From the NCBI RefSeq assembly GCF_902459585.1, contig NZ_CABPSC010000009.1:1-64000 (forward strand): 64,000 bases of DNA, written 5' to 3'. How positions within the stretch are numbered: position 1 is the first letter of the stretch; every line of letters begins with the position of its first letter. Positions 31,980 to 44,665 of the stretch are shown here, one piece after another. Source of the stretch: Pandoraea nosoerga (GTDB lineage Bacteria; Pseudomonadota; Gammaproteobacteria; Burkholderiales; Burkholderiaceae). Under the pieces are notes generated by a model that made no database searches, was not told the origin of the DNA, and saw only the letters and a program-made list of their open reading frames with translations. A program made the translations under genes and the position numbers.

Positions 31980-32050
31980 CGGGCGAACGAGTGACGACCG
32001 GGTGGAGAGCGGGTGGAGAGCGGGCAATGACCGAGTGGCGATCGGGTGGC
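31980..32050. repeat. Degenerate short direct repeats after the DMT gene
   Basis: Several imperfect copies of a 10-12 bp motif resembling CGGGTGGAGAG / CGGGTGGCGG occur between the DMT gene stop and rnfH. They are non-coding and of no known function. Confidence 0.4.
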
Positions 32051-32100
32051 GGCCGCGTAGCGCCCCGGGGTACGCTCCTCGAACGGTGCCCGCGGGGCGT

Positions 32101-32436
32101 TCAACCGCTGCGGCGGCTACCGAGCCACTTCTGGCCCTCGCGACTGCCCTCGTTGCGCACTTTCTCGACGCGCCGTTGTCGCGCCACCTTCGGATCGGCT
32201 TTGAGCGGACGATAGATTTCGACACGGTCGCCGGCTTCGACGAGCGCGTCCAGCGCCCGTACCTTGCCGAACACGCCAGTCTTCATCCGCGCCAGATCGA
32301 GTTCGGGATACCGCAGCAGCAAGCCGCTGCGCTCGATGGCATCGCCGACGGTGGCACCTTCGGGCAGTTCCAGCACCACGATGGTCTGCTCGGCTGGCAA
32401 CGCGTAACAGACTTCCACCTTCATCTCACCTGGCAT
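32101..32436 (-). CDS. rnfH: RnfH family protein (UPF0125)
   Basis: 111 residues from the ATG at 32436, which has GGAG 7 bases upstream and overlaps the end of ratA; an ATG at 32424 is the alternative. It is a ubiquitin-like beta-grasp protein: EVCYALPAEQTIVVLELPEG, GLLLRYPELDLARMKTGVFGK, then LVEAGDRVEIYRPLKADPK. The C-terminus is basic. The function is not settled. The ratA-rnfH pair opposite smpB is conserved across beta- and gammaproteobacteria. Confidence 0.92.
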   Translation of the reverse strand: MPGEMKVEVCYALPAEQTIVVLELPEGATVGDAIERSGLLLRYPELDLARMKTGVFGKVRALDALVEAGDRVEIYRPLKADPKVARQRRVEKVRNEGSREGQKWLGSRRSG

Positions 32437-32860
32437 AGACGGTCTCCGCGCGTTTGACGAACGCGTCCACGAACGTATTGGCGATGTGGCTGAAGACCGG
32501 CCCGATGACCTTTTCGAGCAGGAAATTCGCAAATTCGTAGTGCAGGGAAAACTCGATCTTGCAAGCGTTCTCGCGCAGCGGCGTGAATTTCCACGTGCCA
32601 TGAAAGCGCTTGAACGGCCCTTCGACAAAGGTCATCTGAATGGAGTGCGGACGCTCCTGGACATTGCGCGTCGCGAACGAATGCTTCAGGCCCTTGAAGT
32701 CGATAATCAGCGACGCCTCCATGCTGTGCTCGTCCTGGTGCCGAATGTCGACACCGCCACACCACGGCAGGAACTTGGGATAGTCGGCGACATTGGTCAC
32801 CAGATCGTACATCTGCGCAGCAGAGAAATGCACGAGAACGGTTTTACTGACTTCGGCCAT
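32426..32860 (-). CDS. ratA: RatA/COQ10-like START-domain protein
   Basis: 144 residues. It shows the polyketide-cyclase/START fold typical of the family: VSKTVLVHFSAAQMYDLVTNVADYPKFLPWC, then FVEGPFKRFHGTWKF and FANFLLEKVIGPVFSHIANTFVDAF. E. coli RatA was described as a toxin that blocks 70S formation, while the mitochondrial homologue COQ10 binds ubiquinone. The sequence does not decide between these roles, and the ancestral quinone-binding role is at least as likely. It is divergent from smpB, with 171 bp between the starts. Confidence 0.92.
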   Translation of the reverse strand: MAEVSKTVLVHFSAAQMYDLVTNVADYPKFLPWCGGVDIRHQDEHSMEASLIIDFKGLKHSFATRNVQERPHSIQMTFVEGPFKRFHGTWKFTPLRENACKIEFSLHYEFANFLLEKVIGPVFSHIANTFVDAFVKRAETVYAR

Positions 32861-33031
32861 CGTCTGTCGGGCGAGGTCAGCGTGGACGCGTCGCGTATCG
32901 GTGCCTGGTCAATCCACCGATCCTCAATGACTACGCGTCGCTGGCCGCCTCTTGCCGAGACTCTTTGTTAAAATCACCATTTTACCCGAGCCCGCCTCAC
33001 CGGGTCCGACCAAGTTACCCGCCAAGGATCC

Positions 33032-33478
33032 ATGAGTATCATCGACAACAAGAAAGCCTTCTTCGACTACTTCATTGAGGAGCGATACGAAGCCGGGATC
33101 GCGCTCGAAGGCTGGGAAGTCAAGGCCATTCGCGCCGGGCGGGCGCAGATCAAGGAAGGTTACGTCGTCATCAAGGAAGGCGAGATCTTTCTTATCGGCA
33201 CGCACATCAGTCCGTTGCCCACGGCGTCGACGCACATCAAGCCCGACCCGGTGCGCACGCGCAAGTTGCTGCTCAAGGCCGACGAGATCAAGAAGCTCAT
33301 TGGCAAAGTCGAGCAGCGCGGCTATACGCTCGTGCCGCTGAACCTGCATTACAGCAAGGGGCTCGTCAAGGCGGAAATTGGCCTTGCCAAGGGCAAGAAG
33401 CTGCACGACAAGCGCGAGACCGAGAAAAAGCGCGACTGGGAACGCGAAAAGGCGCGCCTTATGCGCACGCCGACCTGA
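33032..33478 (+). CDS. smpB: SsrA-binding protein
   Basis: 148 residues. It binds tmRNA and delivers it to stalled ribosomes. The family pattern is complete: [26 protein letters not shown], the loop [14 protein letters not shown], and the C-terminal tail [17 protein letters not shown] that mimics the codon-anticodon helix. A strong terminator follows at 33539. Confidence 0.97.
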   Translation: MSIIDNKKAFFDYFIEERYEAGIALEGWEVKAIRAGRAQIKEGYVVIKEGEIFLIGTHISPLPTASTHIKPDPVRTRKLLLKADEIKKLIGKVEQRGYTLVPLNLHYSKGLVKAEIGLAKGKKLHDKRETEKKRDWEREKARLMRTPT

Positions 33479-33538
33479 ACAGCCGGGCGGCGGCGCGAGG
33501 CACGGCACCGGCGCCGGTATGCGTCACTATCAAAGGAA

Positions 33539-33564
33539 AACGGCCCGAATGGGCCGTTTTTTTT
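33539..33564 (+). terminator. Terminator of smpB
   Basis: AACGGCCC (33539-33546) pairs with GGGCCGTT around GAAT, followed by a run of T up to 33564. A clear Rho-independent terminator on the plus strand. Confidence 0.92.
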
Positions 33565-33692
33565 GAGCGGAGATGGCGCCGCCGCGGAAGCCGTACACCG
33601 GAAACCGGCGTCGCCGTCGCACGCCCGGCGCTTATCGATTGCGGGCAGTCATCGGCAGCCCGCAGCTCGTTGCCCGCTATGCGCCATCGGGC

Positions 33693-34673
33693 TCAGCGGC
33701 GCACGCTCGAATTACCGAAGCCGCCGACACCGCTGTCGGCAGCGACGCTCGAACCGCCTTCCGTCCCACGAACGATCTTGAGCGCCGCGGCGATCATGCC
33801 GCTCATGTCGGTCAGATTCCCCGGCACGATCAGCGTGTTGTTCGTCTTCGCGATCTTGCTGAATGCGTCGACATACTGCTCGGCCACCTTCAGGTTGACG
33901 GCTTCCATACCGCCCTGCGTCTGAATCGCCGTCGCAATCTTGTGAATGGCCTCGGCGTTGGCCTCCGCCACCGCCAGAATCGCCGCCGCTTCACCCTGCG
34001 CCTGGTTGATCGCCGCCTGACGCTCGCCTTCCGACTTCTGAATGGCCGCTTCGCGCGCCCCCGACGCCAGGTTGATCTGCTCCTGCTTCTTGCCCTCGGA
34101 CGCCGCAATCAGCGCCCGCTTTTCGCGCTCGGCCGTGATCTGCGCCTGCATGGCGTGCAGGATTTCCTTCGGCGGTGTCAGGTCCTTGATCTCGTAACGC
34201 AGAACCTTTACGCCCCAGTTCGACGCCGCTTCGTCCAGCGCATTGACCACGCTGTGGTTGATGAACTCGCGCTCCTCGAATGTCTTGTCGAGTTCGAGCT
34301 TGCCGATCACGCTACGCAGCGTCGTCTGCGCGAGTTGCGTGATCGCGACGATGAAGTTGCTCGACCCATACGACGCCTTCATCGGGTCCGTCACCTGGAA
34401 GTACAGAATGCCGTCGACCTGCAACTGCGTGTTGTCCTTGGTGATGCAGATCTGGCTCGGCACGTCGAGCGGCACTTCCTTGAGCAAGTGCTTGTACGCC
34501 ACACGGTCCACGAACGGCACGACGATTGAGAGCCCCGGCGTGAGCGTCGCGTGGTACTTGCCCAGACGCTCCACCACCCAGGCGTGCTGCTGCGGCACGA
34601 TCTTGATCGAGCGCGCCGCGATGACCACCGCGATGATGAAGATGATGAACGCGACGTTGGATAGATCGAACAT
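33693..34673 (-). CDS. qmcA: SPFH/band 7 (stomatin-like) membrane protease-associated protein
   Basis: 326 residues. One N-terminal membrane anchor (about 6-22) is followed by the SPFH domain (about 25-190: IVPQQHAWVVERLGKYHATLTPGL, then IVPFVDRVAYKHLLKEV). A long Ala/Glu/Gln coiled coil lies at about 190-260. The C-terminal tail is Gly/Ser-rich. Stomatin-like proteins form rings in the inner membrane and help organise microdomains or proteases. The upstream NfeD-like gene on the same strand is the classical partner. Confidence 0.9.
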   Translation of the reverse strand: MFDLSNVAFIIFIIAVVIAARSIKIVPQQHAWVVERLGKYHATLTPGLSIVVPFVDRVAYKHLLKEVPLDVPSQICITKDNTQLQVDGILYFQVTDPMKASYGSSNFIVAITQLAQTTLRSVIGKLELDKTFEEREFINHSVVNALDEAASNWGVKVLRYEIKDLTPPKEILHAMQAQITAEREKRALIAASEGKKQEQINLASGAREAAIQKSEGERQAAINQAQGEAAAILAVAEANAEAIHKIATAIQTQGGMEAVNLKVAEQYVDAFSKIAKTNNTLIVPGNLTDMSGMIAAALKIVRGTEGGSSVAADSGVGGFGNSSVRR

Positions 34674-34806
34674 AGTTTCCCCTGATGCGCCCGCCTCGCC
34701 GGCAGGCTGTTACCCCGATTTCCTGCGACCGTCCGCCGTTGCCTGCCGCACGGCGGGGCGCGCGCCTCGTCCGACACGTGCGCGCCGCATAAGTTGCCGG
34801 GCCGCG

Positions 34807-35241
34807 TTACGCCGCGACATTCGCCACATACAGGCGACTGCCGCGAACTTCCCGAATCACGAACCAGCCGGCATTGGGCAACTCGCCCGGCAACAGTTCG
34901 ACGTCCCACTCCGCCCCGCGATACATCGCCCGTGCGCGGCCATCCCGCTGCCACGCTTCGATGCGCAATTGCTGACCGATATCGAGGTTCGTATTCGGGT
35001 CCGCCGCGGCGTCGGCCTTGATACCGCGACGCCCGAACCGGCTGCGCCGCAGCAGCCAGACCGCCACGCCCGCCACCACGGCCGCAACCACCCACTGCAG
35101 CGGCCACTCCACGCGAAACACCGCAGCAACGCCACCGGCGACCATGCCGAGCGCCACCATCAGGAGATAGAACGTTCCGCTTGCCAGCTCCAGTACCACC
35201 GTCAATCCGGCAACGCCGAACCAAAGCCAAGCCTGTTCCAT
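34807..35241 (-). CDS. NfeD-like membrane protein
   Basis: 144 residues. There are two or three N-terminal membrane helices (about 5-28, 31-42, 48-66) and a C-terminal OB-fold domain (about 80-144: IGQQLRIEAWQRDGRARAMYRGAEWDVEL, FVIREVRGSRLYV). This is the short NfeD form without the ClpP-like protease domain. It pairs functionally with the SPFH protein encoded 133 bp downstream. Confidence 0.9.
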   Translation of the reverse strand: MEQAWLWFGVAGLTVVLELASGTFYLLMVALGMVAGGVAAVFRVEWPLQWVVAAVVAGVAVWLLRRSRFGRRGIKADAAADPNTNLDIGQQLRIEAWQRDGRARAMYRGAEWDVELLPGELPNAGWFVIREVRGSRLYVANVAA

Positions 35242-35263
35242 CGCAACTCCCCGACATAAAAAA

Positions 35264-35288
35264 AAACCCCGGCGTGATACCGGGGTTT
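35264..35288 (-). terminator. Terminator of ppsA
   Basis: AAACCCCGG (35264-35272) pairs with CCGGGGTTT (35280-35288) around CGTGATA. The A run at 35258-35266 supplies the T tract on the minus strand. It lies between the ppsA stop and the nfeD start. Confidence 0.88.
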
Positions 35289-35455
35289 ATAGCATGAAAC
35301 CCACCGATCGGCGCGAGCTTCCCCTGGGGGAGCCACTGCCTTTCGGTGGCGTCCGAGTGCCGCTCGGACGCTTCCCAACCGGACCTCAGACGAGCCTCAA
35401 TACGAGGCCCGGGACGAGGCCCAATACCAGCACAATACGGGGGGCTTCGTAGGTC

Positions 35456-37846
<2,391 letters not shown>

Positions 37847-38117
37847 AAAAGCCCCTAAGGTAAGAAAAAAAATTCTCGGTGAACCGGCTGGGACTGACAT
37901 GGGCCGATCGACCTGTTGGATAAGAAATCGCGCTTCGGCGGCGTCGAGCACCAGGGGCTAGCGCCCGACGACCTGCGTCCGGTTTCCGCGCCCCGGACTT
38001 CCCGCGGTGCCCCGCCGCACGGGGCTGGCGCCCGATCGCACGCGAGGGCCGCGCAATTGCTTATCCAACAAGTTGCCGCTATTCTACCGTGCAACGCACC
38101 ATTTTGCGATTCTGCGC
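37847..38117. promoter_or_regulatory. ppsA-ppsR divergent region with long-range dyad
   Basis: These 271 bp separate the divergent ppsA and ppsR genes. An 11-bp inverted repeat, TGTTGGATAAG (37914-37924) and CTTATCCAACA (38060-38070), flanks a G+C-rich centre. The two arms sit roughly symmetrically before the two genes and could be paired regulator sites or the base of a large cruciform. No gene is seen. Confidence 0.5.
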
Positions 38118-39008
38118 ATGACCGACGCCCCCCATACCGGAAATTCCCCGACACCCGCCTCCGACAACGCTGCCGCCCCGGTCAGGCCGGTGTCCGCGCG
38201 CCCGGTATTCATCGTGTCCGACGGCACGGGGATCACGGCGGAAACGTTCGCGCACTCGATCCTCGCGCAGTTCGAAATGCGCTTCCGTCAGATCCGCGTT
38301 CCGTTCGTGGATTCCGTCGATAAAGCCTATGAAACGGCACAACGGATCAACGAAATGTATCGGACCGAGAATGTACGGCCGATCATCTTCAGCACCCTGG
38401 TCGACGCTCGCGCCAACGAGATCCTGCGCAACAGCTCGGGCGTGATCCTCGACATGTTCCAGACGTTCATCGAACCGCTGGAGCAGGAACTCGGCCTCAA
38501 ATCGATGCACGCCATCGGGCGGGTTCACCAGAACGCCGACAGCGAGGCGTACAAGAACCGGATCGAGGCCGTGAACTTCTCGCTCGCCCACGACGACGGC
38601 CAGTCGAACAAGAACCTGGAGAGCGCCGACGTGATCCTCGTGGGCGTGTCGCGCAGCGGCAAGACGCCGACGACGCTCTACCTCGCCATGCAATACGGCG
38701 TGAAGGCGGCCAATTACCCGCTGATCCCGGAGGACTTCGAGCGCGAGAAGCTGCCCTCCACGCTCGACCAGTACAAGGACAAGATCTTCGGCCTGTCCAT
38801 CGATCCGCAACGGCTCTCGGAGATTCGCAACGAGCGTCGGCCGGGCAGCAAGTATGCGTCGCTGGAGAATTGCCGCTACGAGGTCAACGAGGCCGAGGCG
38901 ATGATGCGGCGCGAAGGCATCAAGTGGCTGTCCTCGACCCACAAGTCGATCGAGGAAATCGCCACGACCATCCTTCAGGAAATCAAGCTCGAGCGCGACG
39001 TCTACTGA
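38118..39008 (+). CDS. ppsR: Bifunctional PEP synthase regulatory kinase/pyrophosphorylase
   Basis: 296 residues from the ATG at 38118. A DUF299 (PSRP) protein, which phosphorylates a threonine of PEP synthase with ADP and reverses it with phosphate. Landmarks are the N-terminal VFIVSDGTGITAETFAHS, the P-loop-like GVSRSGKTPTTLYLAMQYG near 170-188, and the C-terminal segment with KWLSSTHKSIEEIATTI. Divergent pairing with ppsA confirms the assignment to the PPS branch. Confidence 0.95.
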   Translation: MTDAPHTGNSPTPASDNAAAPVRPVSARPVFIVSDGTGITAETFAHSILAQFEMRFRQIRVPFVDSVDKAYETAQRINEMYRTENVRPIIFSTLVDARANEILRNSSGVILDMFQTFIEPLEQELGLKSMHAIGRVHQNADSEAYKNRIEAVNFSLAHDDGQSNKNLESADVILVGVSRSGKTPTTLYLAMQYGVKAANYPLIPEDFEREKLPSTLDQYKDKIFGLSIDPQRLSEIRNERRPGSKYASLENCRYEVNEAEAMMRREGIKWLSSTHKSIEEIATTILQEIKLERDVY

Positions 39009-39038
39009 GGGCACCGAGCCCGGGCGCCGGCTCGCCCG

Positions 39039-39818
39039 TCACGTGAGCCGCTGGCGCACCGCCTCGAACAGACAGATGGCCGCGCACGCGGCGACGTTGA
39101 GCGACTCCATCCCTCCGGGCTGCGGGATGCGAATCGGCGTTTGCACACGATCGAGCCAGTGCGGCGACACGCCTGCCCCTTCGTTGCCGAAAATCCACGC
39201 GACCGGCGCGCGCAGATCCAGCGCATAGAGCGAGGTCTTCGCCTGCAGGCTGGTGGCGATCAGCGGCACCGCCAGCCGTGGCCCGAGCGAATCCGGCGTG
39301 CAATGCTCCACGATGTTCAGCGAGAAATGCGCGCCCATGCCCGCACGCAGCACCTTGCTCGACCAGGCGAGCGCGGTGCCCGACATGCAGTAGACGTCGC
39401 GCACCCCGGCGGCCGCCGCGCTGCGCAGGATGGAGCCGACGTTGCCGGCGTCCTGCACGGCGTCGAGGATCACGCAGTCGGCCGTTTGCGAGACGGGCAA
39501 ATGCCCCGCCGGCATCTCGACGACGAACAGCAGGGGCACGCCGTTGACGAGCGTCGAGAGCGGCTCGAACAACGCATGCGGCAGGCACACGCGGCGCTCC
39601 GCCTCCACGCGCGCCCAGATCCGGGCAACCTCATCGTTGCCGAGCGCCGATTCCGCCGCGACGCACACGAGCGGCTGACCCAGGGCATCGAGATACGCGT
39701 CGGCCAAGTGCACACCTTCGAGCAGCGTTTGCCCGAGCTTGCGACGCTGCTGGTTCGACTGCGCCAGTTGCTTGAGCCGCTTGTAGAACGGGTTGTCCTT
39801 GGAACTGATGAGCTTCAT
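39039..39818 (-). CDS. TrmH/SpoU family RNA 2'-O-methyltransferase
   Basis: 259 residues from the ATG at 39818; longer open frames upstream overlap rnhB. The SPOUT motifs are clear: [21 protein letters not shown] (motif 1), [11 protein letters not shown] (motif 2) and [22 protein letters not shown] (motif 3, knot). The N-terminal substrate-binding domain starts [18 protein letters not shown]. The RNA target, 23S rRNA or tRNA, cannot be told. The start overlaps the rnhB stop by ATGA (39815-39818), making it the last gene of the long lpx block. Confidence 0.92.
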   Translation of the reverse strand: MKLISSKDNPFYKRLKQLAQSNQQRRKLGQTLLEGVHLADAYLDALGQPLVCVAAESALGNDEVARIWARVEAERRVCLPHALFEPLSTLVNGVPLLFVVEMPAGHLPVSQTADCVILDAVQDAGNVGSILRSAAAAGVRDVYCMSGTALAWSSKVLRAGMGAHFSLNIVEHCTPDSLGPRLAVPLIATSLQAKTSLYALDLRAPVAWIFGNEGAGVSPHWLDRVQTPIRIPQPGGMESLNVAACAAICLFEAVRQRLT

Positions 39819-40561
39819 GAGGTGCTGACCACGCGCGACACGGTCAGCGTGCCGAAGATTTCGAACGCCTCGCGCACCGGCGCGAACGACTGGCGATGAT
39901 GGGGGCACGGCCCGTGCAAACGCAATGCCTCGAGATGGCGGGGCGTACCGTAACCGACGTGCTCGTCGAAGCCGTACTGCGGAAACGCGTCGTGCAGCGC
40001 GATCAGTTGACGATCGCGCGTGACCTTCGCGAGGATCGACGCCGCCGAGATCGCGGGCACCTTGTCGTCGCCCTTGACGATGGCCTGCGCACGCATCGGC
40101 AACACGGGGCAACGATTGCCGTCGATCAGCGCGAGGCTCGGCACGCGTGACAGGCCGTTGACGGCGCGCTGCATGGCCAGCATCGTCGCGTGCAGGATGT
40201 TGAGCGAATCGATCTCGGCCACACTGGCTTCGGCGACGCAGAAGGCCAGCGCGCGCTCGACGATCTCCTCGTACAACGCTTCGCGCCGCTGTGGCGTCAG
40301 CTTCTTCGAATCGGCCAGCCCCTTGATCGGGCGCGCCGGGTCGAGAATGACGGCTGCCGTGACCACGGGGCCCGCCAGCGGCCCACGCCCGACTTCGTCA
40401 ACCCCACAGGTGAGGTCGGCCGCCACGTCGGCGAACAAATCGAGCGCCATCTGCGACCGCGTCGCGTTGGCGCCACGGGCGCGCGGCTTCGCGGCCGCGG
40501 GCGGCGCGCCCTCGCCCGCCGCTTTGCGAGCCGTTCGGCCCATCCTGATGTCGTCGCTCAT
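39815..40561 (-). CDS. rnhB: Ribonuclease HII
   Basis: 248 residues. It cleaves RNA in RNA-DNA hybrids and at single ribonucleotides. The core starts at about residue 50 with [16 protein letters not shown], whose Asp and Glu bind metal. [24 protein letters not shown] and [14 protein letters not shown]-type segments follow. The first 45 residues (Ala/Arg-rich) are a non-conserved extension; an ATG at residue 38 (about 40450) would give a more typical length. The start overlaps the lpxB stop by four bases. Confidence 0.95.
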   Translation of the reverse strand: MSDDIRMGRTARKAAGEGAPPAAAKPRARGANATRSQMALDLFADVAADLTCGVDEVGRGPLAGPVVTAAVILDPARPIKGLADSKKLTPQRREALYEEIVERALAFCVAEASVAEIDSLNILHATMLAMQRAVNGLSRVPSLALIDGNRCPVLPMRAQAIVKGDDKVPAISAASILAKVTRDRQLIALHDAFPQYGFDEHVGYGTPRHLEALRLHGPCPHHRQSFAPVREAFEIFGTLTVSRVVSTS

Positions 40562-41733
40562 ATCCGCCCCTTCTCGCGCAGCACGCGTTCGATGACCTCG
40601 GCCGAACGCGCCGCGGTGTTCTGGCGCAGTTGCTCGTGGATCTTCGTGAAGCGCGCCTGCAGAGATTCGCGCAATGCGGGGTCCGTCAGTTGTCGCCAGA
40701 CGGCGTCGGCCAACGCTTCGGGCGTCGCGAAATGCTGCAGCAGTTCCGGTACGACAAATTCGCCGGACAGGATGTTGGGCAAGCCGACGTAAGGCAGATA
40801 CCCCTGACGCTTCATGATCTGCGCGGTGAGCCAGGGCACCTTGTACGAAATCACCATCGGCTTCTTGTACAGCGCCGCTTCGAGCGTTGCCGTACCGCTC
40901 GCGAGCAGCACGCTGTCGGACGCTTCGAGCGCGAGCGGCGCCTGCGCGTCGATCACCTTGAGATTGAGGTCGCCGTGCGCGTCGACGATCGGCTGCATCA
41001 TCGCGCGCAGGCGCGGCGTAGCGGCCGGCAGCACGAAACGGATGGACGGCTCGCGCTTGGCGAGCCGTCGCATCGCGGCAAAGAACACCGGCGTGAGACG
41101 CTGCACTTCCGAGGTGCGGCTACCCGGCAGGATGGCGACGACCGGGCCGCTGCCCGACAGCGCCAGCCGCGCGCGCGCACCGGCCACGTCGGGCACCATC
41201 GGAATCTTGTCGGCCATCGGATGGCCCACGAACGTGGCGTCGATCCCGGCCCGATGATAAATCTCCGGCTCGAACGGGAACAGGCAGAGCATGTGATCGA
41301 CGGCCCGCTTGATCTTCTTGATGCGCCCGCCGCGCCACGCCCAGATCGATGGGCTCACGAAGTGAATCGTCGGCACGCCCGCTTCGCGCAGCTTGATCTC
41401 GAGGTCGAAGTTGAAGTCGGGCGCGTCGAAGCCGACGAACGCCAGCGGTCTGTCGGCCAGCCAGCGCTCGCGAAGTTGCTTGCGGATGGAGAGAATCTCG
41501 CGCAGGTGCTTGATGACTTCGACGTAACCCATGACCGAGAGCTTGTCGATCGGGAAATAGGCGTCGAAGCCGGCTTCGGCCATGTGCGGGCCGCCAACGC
41601 CCGCATAGGCGATGTCGGCCGGCAGGCTCTGCTTGAGACCGGCAAGTACGTTGCCGGCAATGAGATCGCCGGACAGTTCCCCGGCCACCATCGCCAGGGT
41701 TCGCTGGCCGGCGCCGGGAAAGTTCGGCGACAT
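40558..41733 (-). CDS. lpxB: Lipid-A-disaccharide synthase
   Basis: 391 residues, a GT19 glycosyltransferase. It joins UDP-2,3-diacyl-glucosamine and lipid X at the inner membrane. Typical stretches are [23 protein letters not shown] at the start, [40 protein letters not shown]-like [11 protein letters not shown] and [15 protein letters not shown]. It starts 3 bp after lpxA ends and overlaps rnhB by ATGA. Confidence 0.96.
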   Translation of the reverse strand: MSPNFPGAGQRTLAMVAGELSGDLIAGNVLAGLKQSLPADIAYAGVGGPHMAEAGFDAYFPIDKLSVMGYVEVIKHLREILSIRKQLRERWLADRPLAFVGFDAPDFNFDLEIKLREAGVPTIHFVSPSIWAWRGGRIKKIKRAVDHMLCLFPFEPEIYHRAGIDATFVGHPMADKIPMVPDVAGARARLALSGSGPVVAILPGSRTSEVQRLTPVFFAAMRRLAKREPSIRFVLPAATPRLRAMMQPIVDAHGDLNLKVIDAQAPLALEASDSVLLASGTATLEAALYKKPMVISYKVPWLTAQIMKRQGYLPYVGLPNILSGEFVVPELLQHFATPEALADAVWRQLTDPALRESLQARFTKIHEQLRQNTAARSAEVIERVLREKGRI

Positions 41734-41736
41734 GGG

Positions 41737-42528
41737 TCAGCGCACGATACCGCGCGTGCTGGTGTTGAGGAAATCGAGCAGCGTGCGCACGGCGTCGAAA
41801 ACGTCGGAAGCGCCGGTGTTGCCGAACGCCTCGATCTGCACCTTCGCTTCGTCGAGTGTCAGCCCACTCTTGTACAGCAGCTTGTAGGCGTGACGCAGGG
41901 CAGTGATCGTCTCCGCCGAGAAGTTGCGGCGGCGCAGCCCCTCGACGTTGATGCCATATGGCACTGCGCGATCGCCCGAGGCGATGACGTAAGGCGGCAC
42001 GTCCTGCACCAGCACCGAAGCGCCCCCGACCATCGAGTGCGCACCGATGCGCACGAACTGGTGCACCCCCGTCATGCCGCCGATGATCGCCCAGTCGTCG
42101 ACGTTGACGTGACCGGCGAGCTGCGCGTTGCTCGAAAACACCGTGTGGCTGCCCACGTGGCAATCGTGCGCGATATGCACATACGCCATGATCCAGTTGT
42201 CGTTGCCGACGCTGGTCAGCCCGCCGTCCTGCACCGTGCCGGTGTGGATCGTCGTGAATTCGCGAATGGTGTTGCGATCGCCGATGACAAGCCGGGTCGG
42301 CTCGCCTGCGTACTTCATGTCCTGCGGGCTGCCGCCGATCGACGCGAACGGACCGATCTTGTTGCCCTCGCCGAGCGTCGTGTGACCGTCGACGACAGAG
42401 TGCGAAAGGATCTGCGTTCCCGCGCCGAGCGTGACGTTCGGCCCGATGATCGCATAGGGGCCGACGACGACGCCCTCGGCCAGTTGCGCCTTCGGATCGA
42501 CGACTGCGGTGGGATGAATGTTCGTCAT
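41737..42528 (-). CDS. lpxA: UDP-N-acetylglucosamine acyltransferase
   Basis: 263 residues from the ATG at 42528; a further in-frame start at 42573 adds unlikely residues. It is a left-handed parallel beta-helix built from hexapeptide repeats ([20 protein letters not shown]). The catalytic His121 lies in [10 protein letters not shown], and the C-terminal helices include [12 protein letters not shown]. It transfers 3-hydroxyacyl from ACP to UDP-GlcNAc, the first lipid A step. It follows fabZ by 17 bp. Confidence 0.96.
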   Translation of the reverse strand: MTNIHPTAVVDPKAQLAEGVVVGPYAIIGPNVTLGAGTQILSHSVVDGHTTLGEGNKIGPFASIGGSPQDMKYAGEPTRLVIGDRNTIREFTTIHTGTVQDGGLTSVGNDNWIMAYVHIAHDCHVGSHTVFSSNAQLAGHVNVDDWAIIGGMTGVHQFVRIGAHSMVGGASVLVQDVPPYVIASGDRAVPYGINVEGLRRRNFSAETITALRHAYKLLYKSGLTLDEAKVQIEAFGNTGASDVFDAVRTLLDFLNTSTRGIVR

Positions 42529-42545
42529 GAGCGTCTCAATTCCGG

Positions 42546-43004
42546 TTATTCGCCGTTCTTCTTGACCATGCACATGAACTCGGCTTCCGCCGCGATCTTG
42601 CCATCGACCAGGGCCTTGCCCTTGAACTTGAAGAAGCCGCGCCGCTCGCTCAGGAAGTCGATGTCGAGCACGATCTGGTCGCCCGGTTCGACAGGACGCT
42701 TGAAGCGAACGTTCTCGATACCCACGAAATAGTAGAGCGTGTTTTCGTCATGCACCGGCTCCTCGGAGAACGTGAGCAATGCGGCGGCCTGCGCCATTGC
42801 CTCGACGATCAGCACGCCCGGCATGACCGGACGCTGCGGATAATGCCCCGTGAAGTACGGCTCATTGATCGTGACGTTCTTGATGACCTTGATGTTCTTG
42901 TGCGGCTCCAACTCGATCACACGGTCCACCATCAGCATCGGATACCGATGCGGCAGCAGCTTCATGATCTTGTGGATATCGATATTGATAGTGGTCTCGC
43001 TCAT
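42546..43004 (-). CDS. fabZ: 3-hydroxyacyl-ACP dehydratase
   Basis: 152 residues, hot-dog fold. The active site is His54 in [13 protein letters not shown] and Glu68 in [10 protein letters not shown]; the N-terminal [14 protein letters not shown] is also typical. It dehydrates 3-hydroxyacyl-ACP in fatty-acid elongation and so competes with LpxA and LpxD for their substrate. It overlaps the lpxD stop by ATGA at 43001-43004. Confidence 0.97.
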   Translation of the reverse strand: MSETTINIDIHKIMKLLPHRYPMLMVDRVIELEPHKNIKVIKNVTINEPYFTGHYPQRPVMPGVLIVEAMAQAAALLTFSEEPVHDENTLYYFVGIENVRFKRPVEPGDQIVLDIDFLSERRGFFKFKGKALVDGKIAAEAEFMCMVKKNGE

Positions 43005-44071
43005 TTGTCTTGCAGGTCTTTGACCTTCGCTTCAAGTTGACGCACGCGGTCGCGCATCTTGTCCAGATTGCGCATGATGGCCGCGTTTTTGTTCCATTCG
43101 GCGTTCGGAATCGCCGGGAATGCGCTCGTATATGTGCCCGGGCCGGGAATCGATTTCGAGACGCCGGACTTGGCCGTCACGATAACCCGGTCGCCGATGG
43201 TGACGTGTCCGGCCACGCCGACAGCCCCGCCCAGCATGCAGAACTTTCCGATCGTACTGCTGCCGGCAATGCCCGTACACGCGGCAATCACGGTGTAGGC
43301 GCCAACGCGCACGTTATGCGCGATCTGCACCTGGTTGTCGATCTTGCAACCGCGCTCGATCACCGTATCGGCCATCGCGCCGCGGTCGATGGAGGTCGAC
43401 GCGCCGATCTCCACGTCGTCCTCGATCACGGCACGGCCGACCTGCGGAATCTTCACCCATTCGCCGCCCGTGGCCGAGAAGTCGGGGGCAAAGCCGAAAC
43501 CATCGGAGCCGATCACCGCCCCCGCGTGAATCACGCAACGCGCGCCGATCACGCTCGTGTGGTAAATCGTGACGTTCGGGTAGACGAGCACGTCGTCTCC
43601 GAGCGTGGTGCCGCGGCCGATGAAGACATTGGCCATCAGACGCACACGCTCGCCCAGACGCACGCCCGCTTCGATCACCACGTTCGGGCCGATCACGCAC
43701 GAGGCCGGAACTAGCGCCGCCGGGTCGACCACGGCGCTCGGGTGAACGCCGGGCGCCACGGCCGGGGCCGCGGCCTGTGCGAACATCTGCGCCACACGGG
43801 CGAAATACGCGTAAGGATTCGGCGCGATGATCCAGGTGCGACCGTCGTGCGACGGCAGCTTGTCGAAATCGGCCTTGGAGAGAATGATTGCCGCCGCGCC
43901 CGACTTGGGCACTTCGGCGAGATACAGCGGATTGGACAGGAACGCGAGTTGACGCGCGCCGGCGCGATCGAGCGGCGCGAGGCCCTCGACCGTCACGTCG
44001 CCGTCACCGACGAGATCGCCGCCGAAGCGGGCGACCAGTTGAGCAATCGAAACCGACGGCGCTCCCGACAT
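43001..44071 (-). CDS. lpxD: UDP-3-O-(3-hydroxyacyl)glucosamine N-acyltransferase
   Basis: 356 residues from the ATG at 44071. A GTG at 44089 overlapping the skp stop is an alternative that would couple the genes. The N-terminal uridine-binding domain ([30 protein letters not shown]) is followed by hexapeptide repeats. The catalytic His lies in [11 protein letters not shown]-terminal helix reads [20 protein letters not shown]. It adds the second acyl chain in lipid A synthesis. Confidence 0.95.
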   Translation of the reverse strand: MSGAPSVSIAQLVARFGGDLVGDGDVTVEGLAPLDRAGARQLAFLSNPLYLAEVPKSGAAAIILSKADFDKLPSHDGRTWIIAPNPYAYFARVAQMFAQAAAPAVAPGVHPSAVVDPAALVPASCVIGPNVVIEAGVRLGERVRLMANVFIGRGTTLGDDVLVYPNVTIYHTSVIGARCVIHAGAVIGSDGFGFAPDFSATGGEWVKIPQVGRAVIEDDVEIGASTSIDRGAMADTVIERGCKIDNQVQIAHNVRVGAYTVIAACTGIAGSSTIGKFCMLGGAVGVAGHVTIGDRVIVTAKSGVSKSIPGPGTYTSAFPAIPNAEWNKNAAIMRNLDKMRDRVRQLEAKVKDLQDK

Positions 44072-44085
44072 GGAAGACGCCCCCG

Positions 44086-44613
44086 TCACTTGCCGCTGCC
44101 CGAACTGGCGTTCAGGGTCTTGAGCACCTTGTCGGTAATGTCGATACGCGGGCTCACGTAGACAGCCTCCTGCACGATCAGATCGTACTTGTCGGCCTCG
44201 GCAATTTGCTTGATGACGCGGTTGGCGCGGTCGAGCACGGCGGCGAGTTCTTCGTTGCGACGCTGGTTCAGGTCTTCACGAAACTCTCGCTGCTTGCGCT
44301 GGAACTCGGTGTCGGCCGCGGCCAGATCGCGCTGGCGCTTGGCGCGCTCGGCGTCGGACAGCGTGGGATTGTCCTTGTCGAGCTTGTCCGACATCGCCTT
44401 GAGACGTTGGGCCATGCTTTGCAGATCCGCGTCCCGCTTGGAGAACTCGGCTTCGAGCTTGGCTTGCGCCGCCTTGGCCGGTGCCGAATCGCGCAGAATG
44501 CGATCCGAATTGACAGCGGCGATGCGCGCATCCTGGGCCGTGGCGGCAAACGCCGCGCCGGCCAGCAACGCCGCGGCCACGCCGCGCAGGCAATGCTTAC
44601 GGATACCGTTCAA
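44086..44613 (-). CDS. skp: Periplasmic chaperone Skp/OmpH
   Basis: 175 residues. The signal peptide (about 1-26, ending AATA before QDARIA) is followed by a small beta body. Long charged coiled-coil arms (about 50-135, [21 protein letters not shown] and onward) hold unfolded outer-membrane proteins. The C-terminal body strand is [18 protein letters not shown]. It lies directly downstream of bamA, whose clients it delivers. Confidence 0.94.
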   Translation of the reverse strand: MNGIRKHCLRGVAAALLAGAAFAATAQDARIAAVNSDRILRDSAPAKAAQAKLEAEFSKRDADLQSMAQRLKAMSDKLDKDNPTLSDAERAKRQRDLAAADTEFQRKQREFREDLNQRRNEELAAVLDRANRVIKQIAEADKYDLIVQEAVYVSPRIDITDKVLKTLNASSGSGK

Positions 44614-44665
44614 TGTATTACCCCTTACAACGATGATTCATTCGTAACCGGTCGACGCGCCGTCG

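Noticed and set aside
32426-32860. RatA treated as the toxin of a toxin-antitoxin system with RnfH
   Set aside because: The pair is a conserved chromosomal core locus, and the fold is that of ubiquinone-binding COQ10; toxin naming in E. coli does not show a TA role here.
40630-42732. 700-codon plus-strand open frame opposite lpxB and lpxA
   Set aside because: It is antisense to conserved lpx genes; composition is typical of a shadow frame.
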